The notes under the pieces are model-generated. The model had not been told where the DNA came from. It saw only the letters and a program-made list of their open reading frames with translations, and searched no databases. Below are positions 45,525-56,004 of a DNA stretch of 64,000 nucleotides, one piece after another. The position numbers and the translations under genes are program-made. The stretch spans positions 81,912,169-81,976,168 of the forward strand of contig CM041292.1 in NCBI GenBank assembly GCA_023052935.1, written 5' to 3'. Source of the stretch: Piezodorus guildinii. Its lineage: Eukaryota; Arthropoda; Insecta; Hemiptera; Pentatomidae. The stretch's first letter is position 1; every line of letters begins with the position of its first letter.

Positions 45525-45600
45525 AGCCAAGCTAGGCTCTATTTGTATGGGGAAGCCCCAAAGACAAAATAAAATTTCTATTCTATTCCATTCTATTCTA
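45525..45600 (+). mobile_element. LINE 3' tail with (TTCTA)n
   Basis: GCCAAGCTAGGCTC and GGGGAAGCCCC are hairpin-forming. They are followed by AAATAAAATT and TTCTATTCTATTCCATTCTA. The pattern (hairpin, AATAAA, short tandem repeat) marks the 3' end of a CR1/L2-like LINE; the coding part is not seen. Confidence 0.45.
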
Positions 45601-45744
45601 GTAAATTAATTTGCAAACAATAATAAAATGTATTGTACCTGTTAATTATTGTATAAAATTTAAAATAATAGTTAATATTAAAAGTAAGATAAATTAATCA
45701 AAAAGCAGTCCATACTTATATATCTCTTTATTGAAGTGTATTTG

Positions 45745-45774
45745 AAGCTTTCGGCATCATAGCGCCATATTCAG
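45745..45774 (-). other. Hammerhead-like motif, partial copy
   Basis: On the minus strand: CTGAATA, one T, GGC, GCTATGAT, GCC, GAAAGC. The same layout as the other copies with a 3-bp stem and a changed first box. Probably a decayed relative. Confidence 0.35.
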
Positions 45775-46034
45775 CATTTATTTAATGGCAGCAACATTTT
45801 TTTTTAATTGGTTAAAAAATAAAATAAAAATTTAATTCAAAAAGAAATATATATATATTTTTTTTATAGTCACACGAAATATTGAGAATTATTACCCTTT
45901 TAATTATTTTCATTTTATTAAAAAAAATTCCAAACTATAGCTTGCAGTCAAATTTGAATATGATAATTAATTAGTTAAAATTGTTTTCAATATAATTAAA
46001 ATAATCCAATTATATCAAGGCAGTTTTTTAGTTA

Positions 46035-46520
46035 AGTTACTATTATATAAAACTGTTATCAGACCTATTGTTACATACACGTACATCTCCATAATTGCAA
46101 TCATAACGCATTTCAATGAATTACCAGCATTCTAAAATAGATTTATTAGACTCTTCAATAATTGTGCACCATACAAAGAGCTGGATATTACACAATTCAA
46201 GAATTCGTACACCAACCAGCGTTATAATTTTTCAAAAAATGTCTACTCATAGACTCAACTCCAAAATATGCGCATAAGAAAACAAAATATATCTTAATAT
46301 ACAAATCCTAAAGTACTTAGTCTTATCTCGTAATTTTATTAGTGTCTTCTATTATTATTATTTTCTATTTGTTTTTGTTTTTTTCTTAGTTGGGTTTTTA
46401 AATGTGTACCAATAATAAAATTACTAATGAAAAAATTACTTCTAAGTATTATGTTGAACATTGTAAAGAAGCATTGTATCAATGTTTTATAAATTTTGCA
46501 AATACTTATTATAAATAAAT
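46035..46520 (+). pseudogene. LINE RT C-terminal remnant with 3' UTR
   Basis: The plus-strand reading LLYKTVIRPIVTY, then NRFIRLFNNCAPYKELDIT and QFKNSYTNQRYNFSKNVY follows the pattern LLYK..IRPI.TY...Q...LR...N.P after a LINE RT core. One in-frame stop is before NRF. The tail ends TTATAAATAAATAAAGCC. It differs from the Jockey copies in the window and is probably another subfamily. Confidence 0.55.
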
Positions 46521-46582
46521 AAAGCCTAAATATTAAATAAGAAAATATTGAGGATGTATTGTCGACTGTTGAAATGATCGTA

Positions 46583-46853
46583 GATAGAATTAATCAGGAG
46601 TCAGTCTTTTTTTTAATATTTTAATTTTGGGCCGAAGTTTTCATATTTTTTATCATATTGTATCTATTATATTTATGTATATTTGTATATTTTTTATTAT
46701 ATTTTATCGTTGTCACTTCATTCATAATTTTTCATTATCATATTTATATGTATCTGTGATGTTTGTAGCTCTGATGATGGCTCAAAAGTTTGAGCCGAAA
46801 CGTCGGCAAAATTAAAATGTTCGAAAAACGACTGACTCCTGATTATTTCTACC
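46583..46853. mobile_element. 271-bp inverted-repeat element with hammerhead-like end
   Basis: The left end 46583-46628 is the reverse complement, with few changes, of the right end 46807-46853 (AAAATTAAAATGTTCGAAAA, then ACGACTGACTCCTGATTATT, TCTACC). Just inside the right end is CTGATGA (46771-46777), one T, GGCTCAA/TTGAGCC hairpin, GAAACGTCGGC. The left end keeps the matching GCCGAAGTTTTC, so the repeat once included the motif at both ends. The arms are shared with 12113-12184 and 29381-29804. Non-coding. Confidence 0.75.
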
Positions 46854-47399
46854 AATAGTAAGAAAAAAAAAACAGTTTTTGATAAAATTCCTTTGGCTAC
46901 TTATTCTTTATTATTGCATGTCTAATTTTTTTAACACCATAAAATAATAAATTGTTAAGTATATTTAGTTTAAATTTAGATTGAATGAATACTATGTCAA
47001 ATAAATACGCAGCTCATTGACATTTCCTAACTGTTGGAGCGCCGACACTAACTATAGGCTGCTCGGTAGAGGCACTCAGCATTCAGCTCTGCCGCCCCAC
47101 AGCCCTACTTGGCCGGCACACATTACCACATCCGCCTCGCTTCCGTCTTTCCATCATCGGCAAAATTAATTTATTTATAAAAGAAAATAGGAAACTATAA
47201 TTTTTCTCAATATCGAGTTATGTCAAGTTGTAAAGTAGAACGAATAGGCATTTATTACATATAACTTCCGTTGCTAATATTTTTCGAATCATTCCTTGTT
47301 TTACCGAGTTATATAGAAGTATGTAAATGTTTATTTAAAATGATTGGCTTATCTACAGTCAATATTAAAAAGGAACTCTGGGGCTGTCGATTAAGTATT

Positions 47400-48175
47400 T
47401 CATCGATTAGTAGATTACATTTCGAATGCTTTAGAGTCTAAAAAACCACCAGGGCAATATTTTTTAGATCAGACATTTTTAGATAGACAGTCTACATTTC
47501 CCAGGTGTTTTTTTCGATATTAGTCAAGCATTCGATAAAGTGTGGCATGAAAGATTGCTTTCCAAGATCGAAATTTTGATTATTCCGACTTATTACTTAA
47601 TATTACTCTCTTACTTGACAGACCGATACTTAACTGTAAAAGTAGGAGACGCATTTTCTGGAATGAAACGTGTTCAAGCAGGAGTCACACAAGGCAGTGC
47701 ATTGGGGCCGTTACTATTTAATATCTATACGGCAGACTTACCAGTGAATGATCACACCATATTAGACTTAAAAGAAAACGCTTGAACAGACGATTTGGAC
47801 TATTATTCTGTTTGCTTGACAAACGATCGAAATTATCCGTGAACACCAAAATTACTATTTACAAAGTACTGATCAAACCCTTATGGACATATGGGATAGA
47901 GCTATGGGGATCTGTCAAAAACTCTATCATCCAAATAAATCAGTCTCTTCAATCGAAAATATTGCGAAAAATCGTGGATGCACCTTTTTACGTAACCAAC
48001 GAATTACTTCACAAAGACTTGGACATACTCACAGTTTCAGACACAGCCACAGAATATTATAAAATATTTCATGACAGACTTACAACATGAACCCATCGGA
48101 CTAAACACTTAAATCCAACACCAGCCCATACAACTCACCCCGACGACTTTTAAGGAGGTAGCCTAGAGATGCTTT
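47400..48175 (+). pseudogene. Jockey-type ORF2 fragment with internal deletion
   Basis: FFDISQAFDKVWHERLLSKI (motif A, catalytic D present) starts near 47508. VQAGVTQGSALGPLLFN (motif B) and YTADLP follow. The next expected block, FADD and about 110 codons around it, is missing. The sequence resumes at 47767 in another frame with LNRRFGLLFCLLDKRSKLSV, LIKPLWTYGIELWGS, LQSKILRKIVDAPFYVTNEL and LHKDLDI to about 48110. No active enzyme could be made. Confidence 0.85.
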
Positions 48176-48421
48176 GATTTAACCTACGTTTTTCGAAAGT
48201 TAGAATATTTGCTTATTGCAACTTTTTTTTTGCAGATGGCAAATAGCAATTTGCAGAACAAACTAAAAACAATTGTAAAAAAAATTGTATATAATTTGAG
48301 GTGCGGGTTACGTACAACTGCAACACCGTTCACAAAACCCTATTATTGTTAGCCCTAGAAACTATTATTGTTTTATCGGTGCGATAAAGCTATATTAAAA
48401 TTGATAAAATAAAAAAAAAAA

Positions 48422-48470
<49 letters not shown>

Positions 48471-49361
48471 AAATAAAAAAAATAATAGAAAAAAAATAAT
48501 AAAAAATAAAAATAAAAATAAATAAACAGTGTAAGAGGAAAAGATATATACATATAATAAAATATATATACATAAATTTAAAATAAATAAAAGACAAAAA
48601 TGATAAACAAAAGAAAAAAAATTGTAATTATTATTAATTTAAGTCTATCATTATCAACTATGCATTGTAAAGAAATTATACAGGTTAATTATTCTAAATT
48701 AAGAAATAATATATTGAGTAAACGATTTACGGGCGTAATAATCTAGAAATTTATCACCCTAAAACACCTTACCTACCTACCTATATTAAAATTGAATTCA
48801 ACGGACGAAGAATGCATTTTACAAATGAAAATATTGTATAAAAGAGAGAAATTGTAAAAAAAAAAATAAAAGTTTCAATTTTTAAAATGAGCGTTATAAA
48901 GGTCTTGAATACCACCGATGATTTTTTGGAAATGTTTTTATACTACTACTATTCCATCTATTCTCATGGGATACTGATTTTTTTTTTTATATATCCGATT
49001 TCGAATATTAATGATTCGTTTTAATCTAAGCATATTCTTAAACTTTTCTTTTTATCGGATTGGTGTTTTACAAATATTTGTGAACAATAAACGATATGGA
49101 CCTGTTCCGTTTTCCTATACCTCAGAATTATCGAGTACAATACTTCTTTTTTTTCGAATTTTTTACAACTTACCAATAGTTTGGTTGGGAACATGCTTCA
49201 GTCTAGAAGGACATAAGAGCATCTCCAAAGTCCATCTCCAATGAAAGCAACTTTCTGATGCTTTCCAAAAAAGATTGGTATAGCCAACAAAATTTTTATG
49301 TGGACCCCTATATCCATTCTGTGCAATGGAAAGGGTTTATACATATATCTACATACAAACA
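48176..49361. other. AT-rich intergenic with (TA)n
   Basis: A (TA)n tract at 48425-48463 within a long A/T-only stretch (48400-48620). No coding feature was recognised. Confidence 0.45.
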
Positions 49362-49773
49362 TACAGGGTATCTTATTACTGTCTCGTAATATTGTGAGAG
49401 CAGATACAATACCTTAAGTAGAACAAAAAAAGTTCATATGACCTATAGTCCGATTTTTAACAGTTAGGGAGGAAAATGAAATTGTTAGTGTTTTACTGTT
49501 ATCCATGGTTTTCATAAAAAAAAAAACTCAAAAATATCTACTTGATGTGCGCGTACACAAAAACAAGTTGTGCCATATGAAAGAAGAAAAAAATTCCCAT
49601 AATGTTAAGAAGTCAAACCAAATTTGTGCTTTATATGTGAGATATATTTGTTGAGATACCTCACACATAAAGCTCAAATTTGCTTTTTGGGTCATTTTTT
49701 TATTTAATTCTTGCCACTTGAGATCTAGTCTGTTCTCCCACAAAATGACCAGACATTTATGAGTGACCCTGTA
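49362..49773. mobile_element. 412-bp MITE-like element, TACAGGGT ends
   Basis: The left end TACAGGGTATCTTATTACTG (49362) pairs with the right end, whose reverse complement is TACAGGGTCACTCATAAATG (ending 49773), and both continue with TCT. The interior contains a nested AT-rich inverted segment (ATGTGAGATATATTTGTTGA near 49635). The 109-codon minus frame at 49528-49857 runs past the element and is a shadow. Confidence 0.6.
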
Positions 49774-51015
49774 TAAGAACACACCGCATTGAAGAATAGA
49801 TCCTGCAAGTCCCATAATACAAAATATTTTTGACCTTATTACGATCATCATAGTCAATAATTATCAAAACAATTTGTAATACAATCCTGCTCCAGTCTAT
49901 ATTATTTGCACAAACTCGTAATAAGAACGTGTGAAAAACGTACTTACACTTAGATCTAGTATATATTAATTATTATTCTCATAATTACAGTATCTTAATG
50001 TACAAAATTGTTTAAACATTTTTATGCGATTGAAATGGTTCACTTACTATCAGGAAGCATAAGTGGTACATCAATTTCCAGTCTCTCTGGTACCGCATAC
50101 CAGTCTAATTGTTCAGTAATAAATCCATAATGTTAAGTTATACTACAACTGCCAGCTAACAGCTTTAACGTGTAATGGCGATAGGGACGGTGCTAGAAAT
50201 ATATATATATATCCCTCCTCAGTGACAGCTATGCCATCTTTGAAATATTCATTTCTCCCCTGTGCTCTACTGGCCTTCCATATTTCAACGACTGTCACTC
50301 AGGTTGCTCCGAGCTGTGCCAAATATGTTGAATTTAATATGACCTCTTTTACTTCCTCCTGTTTGAAGTATGTATGAAAGAAGTAATGTAATATTCGAAT
50401 ATTTGACGTTCTATGTAATGCGTTATTCTGGAACTTGGAATGGTTATTGTGTCTTTATTTATTAGTACCTACAGGTATCCGTGTCAATTTTCGAATTAAT
50501 TCAACCTATAGGTCAGTTGAATTAAATACATTCTTACAATATAAAATCCGACAACTGAAATTCCTTAAAAATGGAATTGCCATTGGCCCATGAGTATTGC
50601 TGAACGAAAAAAATCACAAATGAATTAGTATATCTTATTTATATACTAAACATTCTTATTTTCATTCAGTTCTGTACTTTTTTGAACAGTTTGAACGTTC
50701 TTTCATCAGTAAAACATGCGCTTCATTAGAAGCCAAAAGTAATGTTGGTTTTATCGATCTAAAGTTTTACTTAATTATAATATAATATTACATTAATAGT
50801 TCATTTATCAACATATTTAAGACATTTAAGATTCCCTTTTCTTTTAATTTTTTAATATTTCAATAGTTAGCTGTGATCTAGGACTCATGATAATGGGGTC
50901 TATAATGGCTTTAACCAGAACCTAAAAGATTGAAAAATGTATTACTTTAAATAATACTTTAAGTAAGTAATACTTTAAGATTTTAATATAAGTTATCAAA
51001 TGGTATACCTTTACT
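49774..51015. other. Intergenic, nothing recognised
   Basis: No coding frame or repeat copy was recognised. Confidence 0.45.
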
Positions 51016-51233
51016 GGGGGCGGAGTGGCCGAGATGGTTAGCGCGCGTTGCTTTAAACACGCGTTGCTTAGCTACTAGATGACCAATACCTTGAAACCAA
51101 AAATTGCTAGTTCAACTCCCGGAACCGGAGGGGACTTTTATCTCGGCATTAATCCCCCACCCTCACCCCCTGGTCCGAGAAACCCCTGTATATCCTTCAA
51201 AGGTGAGGTAGGGGTGGGAACAAAAAAAAAAAA
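51016..51233 (+). repeat. SINE family C, full length
   Basis: The head GGCGGAGTGGCCGAGATGGT, TAGCGCG is like a class II tRNA (Leu/Ser type) D arm and gives box A. An internal duplication of the GCGTTGCTT unit follows. The box B equivalent is AGTTCAACTCC. The body TGGTCCGAGAAACCCCTGTA is followed by a poly(A) run at 51222-51233. It lies 8 bp before the target-site duplication of the Jockey element. Confidence 0.75.
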
Positions 51234-51240
51234 GTGTGCT

Positions 51241-51251
51241 ATTATTGTAAG
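51241..51251 (+). repeat. Target-site duplication, 5' copy
   Basis: ATTATTGTAAG, identical to 56035-56045 on the other side of the Jockey element. The final A of the poly(A) tail overlaps the first base of the 3' copy, so the length is 10 or 11 bp. Confidence 0.9.
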
Positions 51252-51584
51252 AAGTTCTGCGCATGCGCATGTGTATAGCAGTCATCTTTCAAATCGGCTC
51301 TTGGATTTCATGCTTTTTCAGTTTGAATTCTCTTCAGTGCAATCTTGAAAACATCACCAGACTACAGGATAACAACAGCAGTAAATATTGGAGCAAACAA
51401 CAGTAAGTTTTGTTACAATTTACGGTGTAAAGTGAATGCTGGGTAACCTCTTCACATCAGCTGATTGCCAATAGCTTGGCAAGGCCGGGATTGGTTTTCT
51501 TTTCTTTAGTTATTGTTTTATTACCAACATCTAGTTATTTTCTTATTATCTTCTTCACATGAAATGCGATATTTTCACCAAGTG
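51252..51584 (+). promoter_or_regulatory. Jockey 5' UTR / internal promoter region
   Basis: 333 bp from the first base after the duplication to the preferred ORF1 start. LINEs of this type carry their promoter inside the transcribed 5' end. The block opens with AAGTTC and a 12-bp palindrome (51258-51269). No TATA box is placed to drive it from outside. Confidence 0.6.
51258..51269. promoter_or_regulatory. NRF1/EWG-type palindrome
   Basis: TGCGCATGCGCA is a perfect 12-bp palindrome and the consensus of the NRF1 family (erect wing in Drosophila). It starts 6 bases into the element, where a promoter-proximal activator site would be useful. Confidence 0.6.
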
Positions 51585-52883
51585 ATGTCCTCCAAAGCAT
51601 CAACTAAAAGATCTAGATCTAGTGGTTCAATCACGTCTCCCATAAAACAAAGACCCCGCCGTGATACTAATAAAAAATTAAATCAACAAGCAACCCCTTC
51701 AGGTTCTAATACAGAATCTGAACCACAGCCTGGCACATCGTCACAGGGGATGACTGACGAATCTCCGTTTTTCACCCCAAATCCTTTTCAAATCCTACAT
51801 AATGAAAAAGAAAACATGGAATCTGCTCCTACACCCAGTGAACCACGGCCTCCACCGATATTTGTCAAAAATATTAAAAATTTCCAGTTGTTATGTGCGC
51901 AATTAAACAAGATTACCGAATCCACCAGCTACTACTGTATGAGTAGAATCAATGACACCAAAATATCACCGACCACCGCCGAGGCATATAGAAAAATTGT
52001 GAAATACCTAACTGAAACTAAAGCGGATTTTCACACTTATCAGCTACGGCAAGAGAGAGCTCTTAGAGTTGTGATCAGAAATCTACACCCTTCAACACCA
52101 GTTGACGCTATCAAAGAAGAACTCATGGAGATGGGTTACAAAGTGCGACAAGTCACTAATGTCATAAAAGATAGAGTTCAACTGCCTCTATTCTTCGCTG
52201 ACTTGGAACCATTAGCAGGAGTAGAAAAAATTTATGATCTAAAAAGACTGTATTATACAAGTGTAAGAGTCGAAAAACCTTATACAAAGAGAGAAATTGT
52301 TCAGTGTTACAATTGCCAGGCGTATGGTCATACCAGAAGTTACTGTCACCACATACCACGCTGCGTGAAATGCGGTGAACAGCACAAGTCTGTGGAATGT
52401 ACAAAACCAAAGTCAACACCCGCTGTATGTGCTCATTGCCTCAAGGACCACCCGGCCAACTACAAAGGATGCCAAATCTATAAGGAGCTAAGGACCAGGT
52501 ATCAAAAACCCCAAGTACTGGATGAAACAACAAGACAGGCTAGAACTAGAAGAGAACCCTCAAAAATAATCGATGCCAATGTATCATTTGCCCACTTACT
52601 TGGAGGTGGGAACCAATGTACTGAAGCCGAGGCCCTGCCGGAACTACAAAATGTACCTCAATATCCTCAACCCATTCCACAAATACCTCTTCCTCAAAAC
52701 GTAATCAGTCCTAAAAATCCTCATCCACAACAAATCTCTCATATTCCCCCTCTTTCAAATGCCACAGATCTTACCAGTTTGATGACATCCTTCATTTCCG
52801 AAATCAAATCCCTTGTCATGCCCCTAATAACAATCCTCACGAATCTTGTATCAAATCTTATTCCTAACTTAAAAAATCCATAA
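51585..52883 (+). CDS. Jockey ORF1, gag-like nucleic-acid-binding protein
   Basis: 432 codons from the ATG at 51585; the frame also has an upstream ATG at 51513 that would add a hydrophobic, untypical leader, so 51585 (MSSKASTKRS) is preferred. ORF1 proteins of Jockey elements coat the RNA and help bring it to the nucleus. Residues 1-90 are basic, then Ser/Pro-rich and probably disordered. Residues about 160-200 (RVVIRNLHPSTPVDAIKEEL) fit the PRE_C2HC/RRM-like region. Three zinc knuckles follow: C241-C244-H249-C254, C260-C263-H267-C272 and C282-C285-H289-C296. The C-terminal 100 residues are Pro/Gln-rich and end in a hydrophobic stretch. No stop or frameshift is present. The stop TAA is directly followed by the ORF2 ATG. 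Confidence 0.93.
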   Translation: MSSKASTKRSRSSGSITSPIKQRPRRDTNKKLNQQATPSGSNTESEPQPGTSSQGMTDESPFFTPNPFQILHNEKENMESAPTPSEPRPPPIFVKNIKNFQLLCAQLNKITESTSYYCMSRINDTKISPTTAEAYRKIVKYLTETKADFHTYQLRQERALRVVIRNLHPSTPVDAIKEELMEMGYKVRQVTNVIKDRVQLPLFFADLEPLAGVEKIYDLKRLYYTSVRVEKPYTKREIVQCYNCQAYGHTRSYCHHIPRCVKCGEQHKSVECTKPKSTPAVCAHCLKDHPANYKGCQIYKELRTRYQKPQVLDETTRQARTRREPSKIIDANVSFAHLLGGGNQCTEAEALPELQNVPQYPQPIPQIPLPQNVISPKNPHPQQISHIPPLSNATDLTSLMTSFISEIKSLVMPLITILTNLVSNLIPNLKNP

Positions 52884-53545
52884 ATGACCTCACCTAACTC
52901 CTTATCTATTCTCCTATGGAATGCGAATGGTGTTAGAACTCACACTGACGAACTTACAGCCTTACTCCAAGACAAAAAAGTTGACGTTGCACTCATTACT
53001 GAAACTAGACTAACCACTAAACAGTACTTCAAAATACCTGAATACACAACATACCGGACAGACCATCCAGACGGCAAAGCCCATGCCGGTACTGCTGTCA
53101 TTGTCAACCGATCCCTCTCCCATCACTTACACCCACTTCCCGCCCACGATTTCCTACAAGCCACCTCTATTATAATCAAGACCTTTTCCTTTCCGCTAGT
53201 CATCGCATCAGCATATTGCCCTCCTAAGAATTCTATTTCTATTACCCAATTTGGTTCCTTTCTCAACTCATTGGGGAATCACTTTATTCTGGGTGCAGAT
53301 TTAAACGCGAAGCACCAACAATGGGGTTGCAGAACCACAAATACTCGTGGACGGATATTGCAGTCTGCACTCAACTCCAGACGCCTTAATCTCCTACCTC
53401 CCGATTCCCCTACCTACTGGCCAACAGATCCTAACCGTAATCCAGACATCCTCGACTTCTTCATCCACAGCGGATTAGGCTCCCTGAACTATTCCGTAAC
53501 TCACCTTGATGAACTATCCTCTGATCATAGTCCATTAATCCTAAA
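52884..53545 (+). other. ORF2 APE-like endonuclease domain, intact
   Basis: Residues 1-220 of ORF2. Visible active-site residues: N13/N15 in LLWNANG, E40 in ITETRL, the AYCPP strand, D139 and N141 in GADLNAKH, the LDF block, and D214-H215 in SSDHSP. All expected metal and phosphate-binding positions of the exonuclease-endonuclease-phosphatase fold are kept. The domain lies before the first frameshift, so a nicking-competent fragment could in principle be translated. Confidence 0.88.
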
Positions 53546-54179
53546 TGTATCCATGACTCCTATTCCGAAACCTTTCCCACTGTCATTCATCAGAGGCCCC
53601 ATCAACTGGAACCTCTTCCGCGAAATCCTCACCAATGATATCGACCTCAGAGTAACTCTCAAAACCCCATCTGACCTTGATGATGCCGTATATTCCTTTA
53701 CAACCTCGATTCAACAAGCTGCCTGGACTGCCCCCTTTCCTAAACAATCCCAAATTATTCCTTACAAATGCCATTTACCACAACACCTGACGGACCTCAT
53801 CAACACCAAACGCCGAGCCAGAGCATTATGGCAACGCACCCGCCACCCAGAAGATCGCCGCTCTTATAACTTTTATTGTAGAAAATTAAAGCGGGAGTTG
53901 GCGACCTTTCGTTCCCAATCCTACAATTCCTACCTCTCCTCTCTCTCGACTCGTGACAATTCCCTGTGGAATGTCACGAAGAGAATCCTGAATACTCACA
54001 CGATTTCCATCCTCTCCTGCGCGGTGATAGTTCCTGGGCTGCTTCTGACAAGGATAAGGCCCAGGAATTTGCACAGCACCTTTCCAAAGTTTTCACTCCT
54101 CATCCTGAGTTGAATCCAAACCATACTTCAACAGTTGAACAGTTCCTTACTTCGCCAATACCACTCTCCTTACCTCCTA

Positions 54180-54915
54180 AAGCAGTTAATCCCTCTGAGG
54201 TCAAATATCTTCTTAAAAAGCTTCCTCTCCGTAAATCCCCTGGATATGATCTCCTCACGCCTCAGATCTTAAGACAACTTCCACAGAAAGCCATTACATT
54301 CCTTACATATCTTTATAACAGTATCCTACGCACTGACCTATTTTCCTCTCTTATGGAAACATTCAACTATCATCCTTTTCCTGAAACCAGGCAAACCTTC
54401 CAACAGCACGTCATCTTACAGACCTATTAGCCTACTTCCGATCCTCTCAAAAATTTTCGAAAAGCTCCTACTAAAACGAATCCTAGATAAATTTAAAACT
54501 TTTCCTTCGCATCAGTTTGGATTTCGTTCTCAACATTCCACAGTTCAGCAAGGACTCCGAGTTGTGGATCACATTTCCTCTGCCCTTGAGTGCAAGGAGT
54601 ATTGTTCGGGTGCCTTTCTGGACATTGCTCAAGCTTTTGACCGGGTGTGGCACCCGGGACTGCTCTTTAAGCTCAAAACCCATTTATCTCAATCCTTATA
54701 CCTAATCCTCCGATCCTATTTATCCAACCGCTCCTTCCGAGTTCGCTGTGGTTCCGAATTTTCCGAACAATATACTGTTGAGGCCGGTGTTCCTCAAGGC
54801 AGCGTCTTAGGACCCGTCCTCTACATCCTCTACACCGCCGATATCCCTACCGATCCCGATACCTTTCTGGAACATTTGCTGACGACACAGCCATTTTATC
54901 ATCCCATTCCGATCC
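54180..54915 (+). other. ORF2 reverse transcriptase core, split over three frames
   Basis: The first block (LRKSPGYDLLTPQIL) is in the frame of 53966-54430. From 54354 the WKHST, KPGKPSN, YRPISLLP, FGFR, motif A and motif B blocks are in the original ORF2 frame. From 54872 TFADDTAIL and the rest are in the frame of 54989-55561. The catalytic aspartates (FLDIAQ and FADD) are unchanged. Confidence 0.88.
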
Positions 54916-55561
54916 TGAAGTAGCATCTCTAAATCTCCAAAGGCACCTTTCCCTTGTCGAAGACTGGTGTAAGGCTTGGCGAATTAAGGTGAACGAAAGC
55001 AAATGTACACACGTCACCTTCACCCTTCGACGTAAATCCTGTCCAACAGTTAAATTCAATTCCATACCGCTTCCTTCCTCAGACACAGTCCGGTACCTTG
55101 GCTTTTTACTAGACAAAAGACTGACGTGGAACCCACATACGAGGCTTAAAAGGATAGAACTCAACCGCAGATTCGGCCGGTTATACAAATTACTAAACAG
55201 AAAATCTCATCTTACAGTCGACAACCAATTACTAATATATAAGACAGTACTGAAACCTATATGGACCTACGGACTTGAACTATGGGGGACAACTAAACAT
55301 TCTAACATCAAACGTATCCAATCCTTCCAATCCAAAGTCCTCCGAACAATAGTTAATGCTCCTTATTACGTTACCAACTGTACCCTACACCATGACCTTA
55401 ATATTCCATTTATTTTAGACCTGGTACCATCCAAATTCTCCAAATTCCATCAGAACCTTCTTCATCATCCTAATCCTCTTGCTCAATCGCTTTCCAGCTT
55501 CACCCATCCCTACAATCCTCCTCGAAGATTGAAACGGCAGTGGCCCCGCGACGTTTTGTAA

Positions 55562-56002
55562 ACATTTATCTGGAGTTCTGACACTGGTCAGATCCTCCAC
55601 TCATGTACTGTATGTTTGTGGCTATTCCGCTCTGGCTTGGCCTCTACTGGCATACACCAGTGAAGCGCTGAGTGGGAGGCGCTGGGATCTCTTGGATTGC
55701 GCTTCTCCCCCCACTTGTGGGGGGAGCAGCCGAGTCTAGGGTTCCTTTGGCTGATTGTATATATTGTATATAGTTAAGTATGCTTGTATGATTTTTATTT
55801 ATTTCCCAACTTGTATTTATCTCTACTACAGGTTGTTGTTTTGATTTGTTTCTTGTTGCTTTTTTTTTGTATAAATTTGAATTTATTTATTTCAGATTTT
55901 ATGTAAATTGACTTTATCATTATTGGCTGTATATATTGTATGAATGTGTCACTACATCTCTATTACTACTGTTCATTATGCAACAAATTGTAATATTTCT
56001 CA

Positions 56003-56004
<2 letters not shown>
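55562..56004 (+). other. Jockey 3' UTR with GC-rich hairpin
   Basis: A GC-rich block (55610-55745) contains GGCGCTGGGATCTC and a strong stem CTCCCCCCAC (55705-55714) / GTGGGGGGAG (55717-55726) with a 2-nt gap. An AT-rich run to the tail follows. Relatives of the GC-rich block stand alone at 5105-5245 and 9330-9475. In other LINEs such structures are where the RT binds its own RNA; that role here is inferred. Confidence 0.7.

Larger units (their letters stand above)
52884..55561 (+). pseudogene. Jockey ORF2, endonuclease-reverse transcriptase, three frameshifts
   Basis: Starts at the ATG abutting the ORF1 stop and ends with TAA at 55559-55561. The N-terminal part is an APE-like endonuclease that nicks target DNA; the rest is a reverse transcriptase that copies the RNA onto the nick. 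Frame breaks, from where the conserved protein switches frame: about 53990-54005 (one base lost), about 54353 (one base gained) and about 54870 (one base lost, just before FADD). All conserved RT blocks are still present in the DNA: SPGYD, YRPISLLP, FGFR, FLDIAQAFDRVW (motif A), GVPQGSVLGP (motif B), FADD (motif C), YLGFLLDKRL, and the C-terminal KPIWTYGLELWG. No RNase H. The protein as encoded stops at 54113 after the endonuclease. Confidence 0.92.

Noticed and set aside
49528..49857. 109-codon minus-strand frame
   Set aside because: Crosses the boundary of a TIR element and has no recognisable family.
53583..54074. Minus-strand frames of 60-63 codons opposite Jockey ORF2
   Set aside because: Shadows of the plus-strand ORF2, whose conserved motifs are unambiguous.
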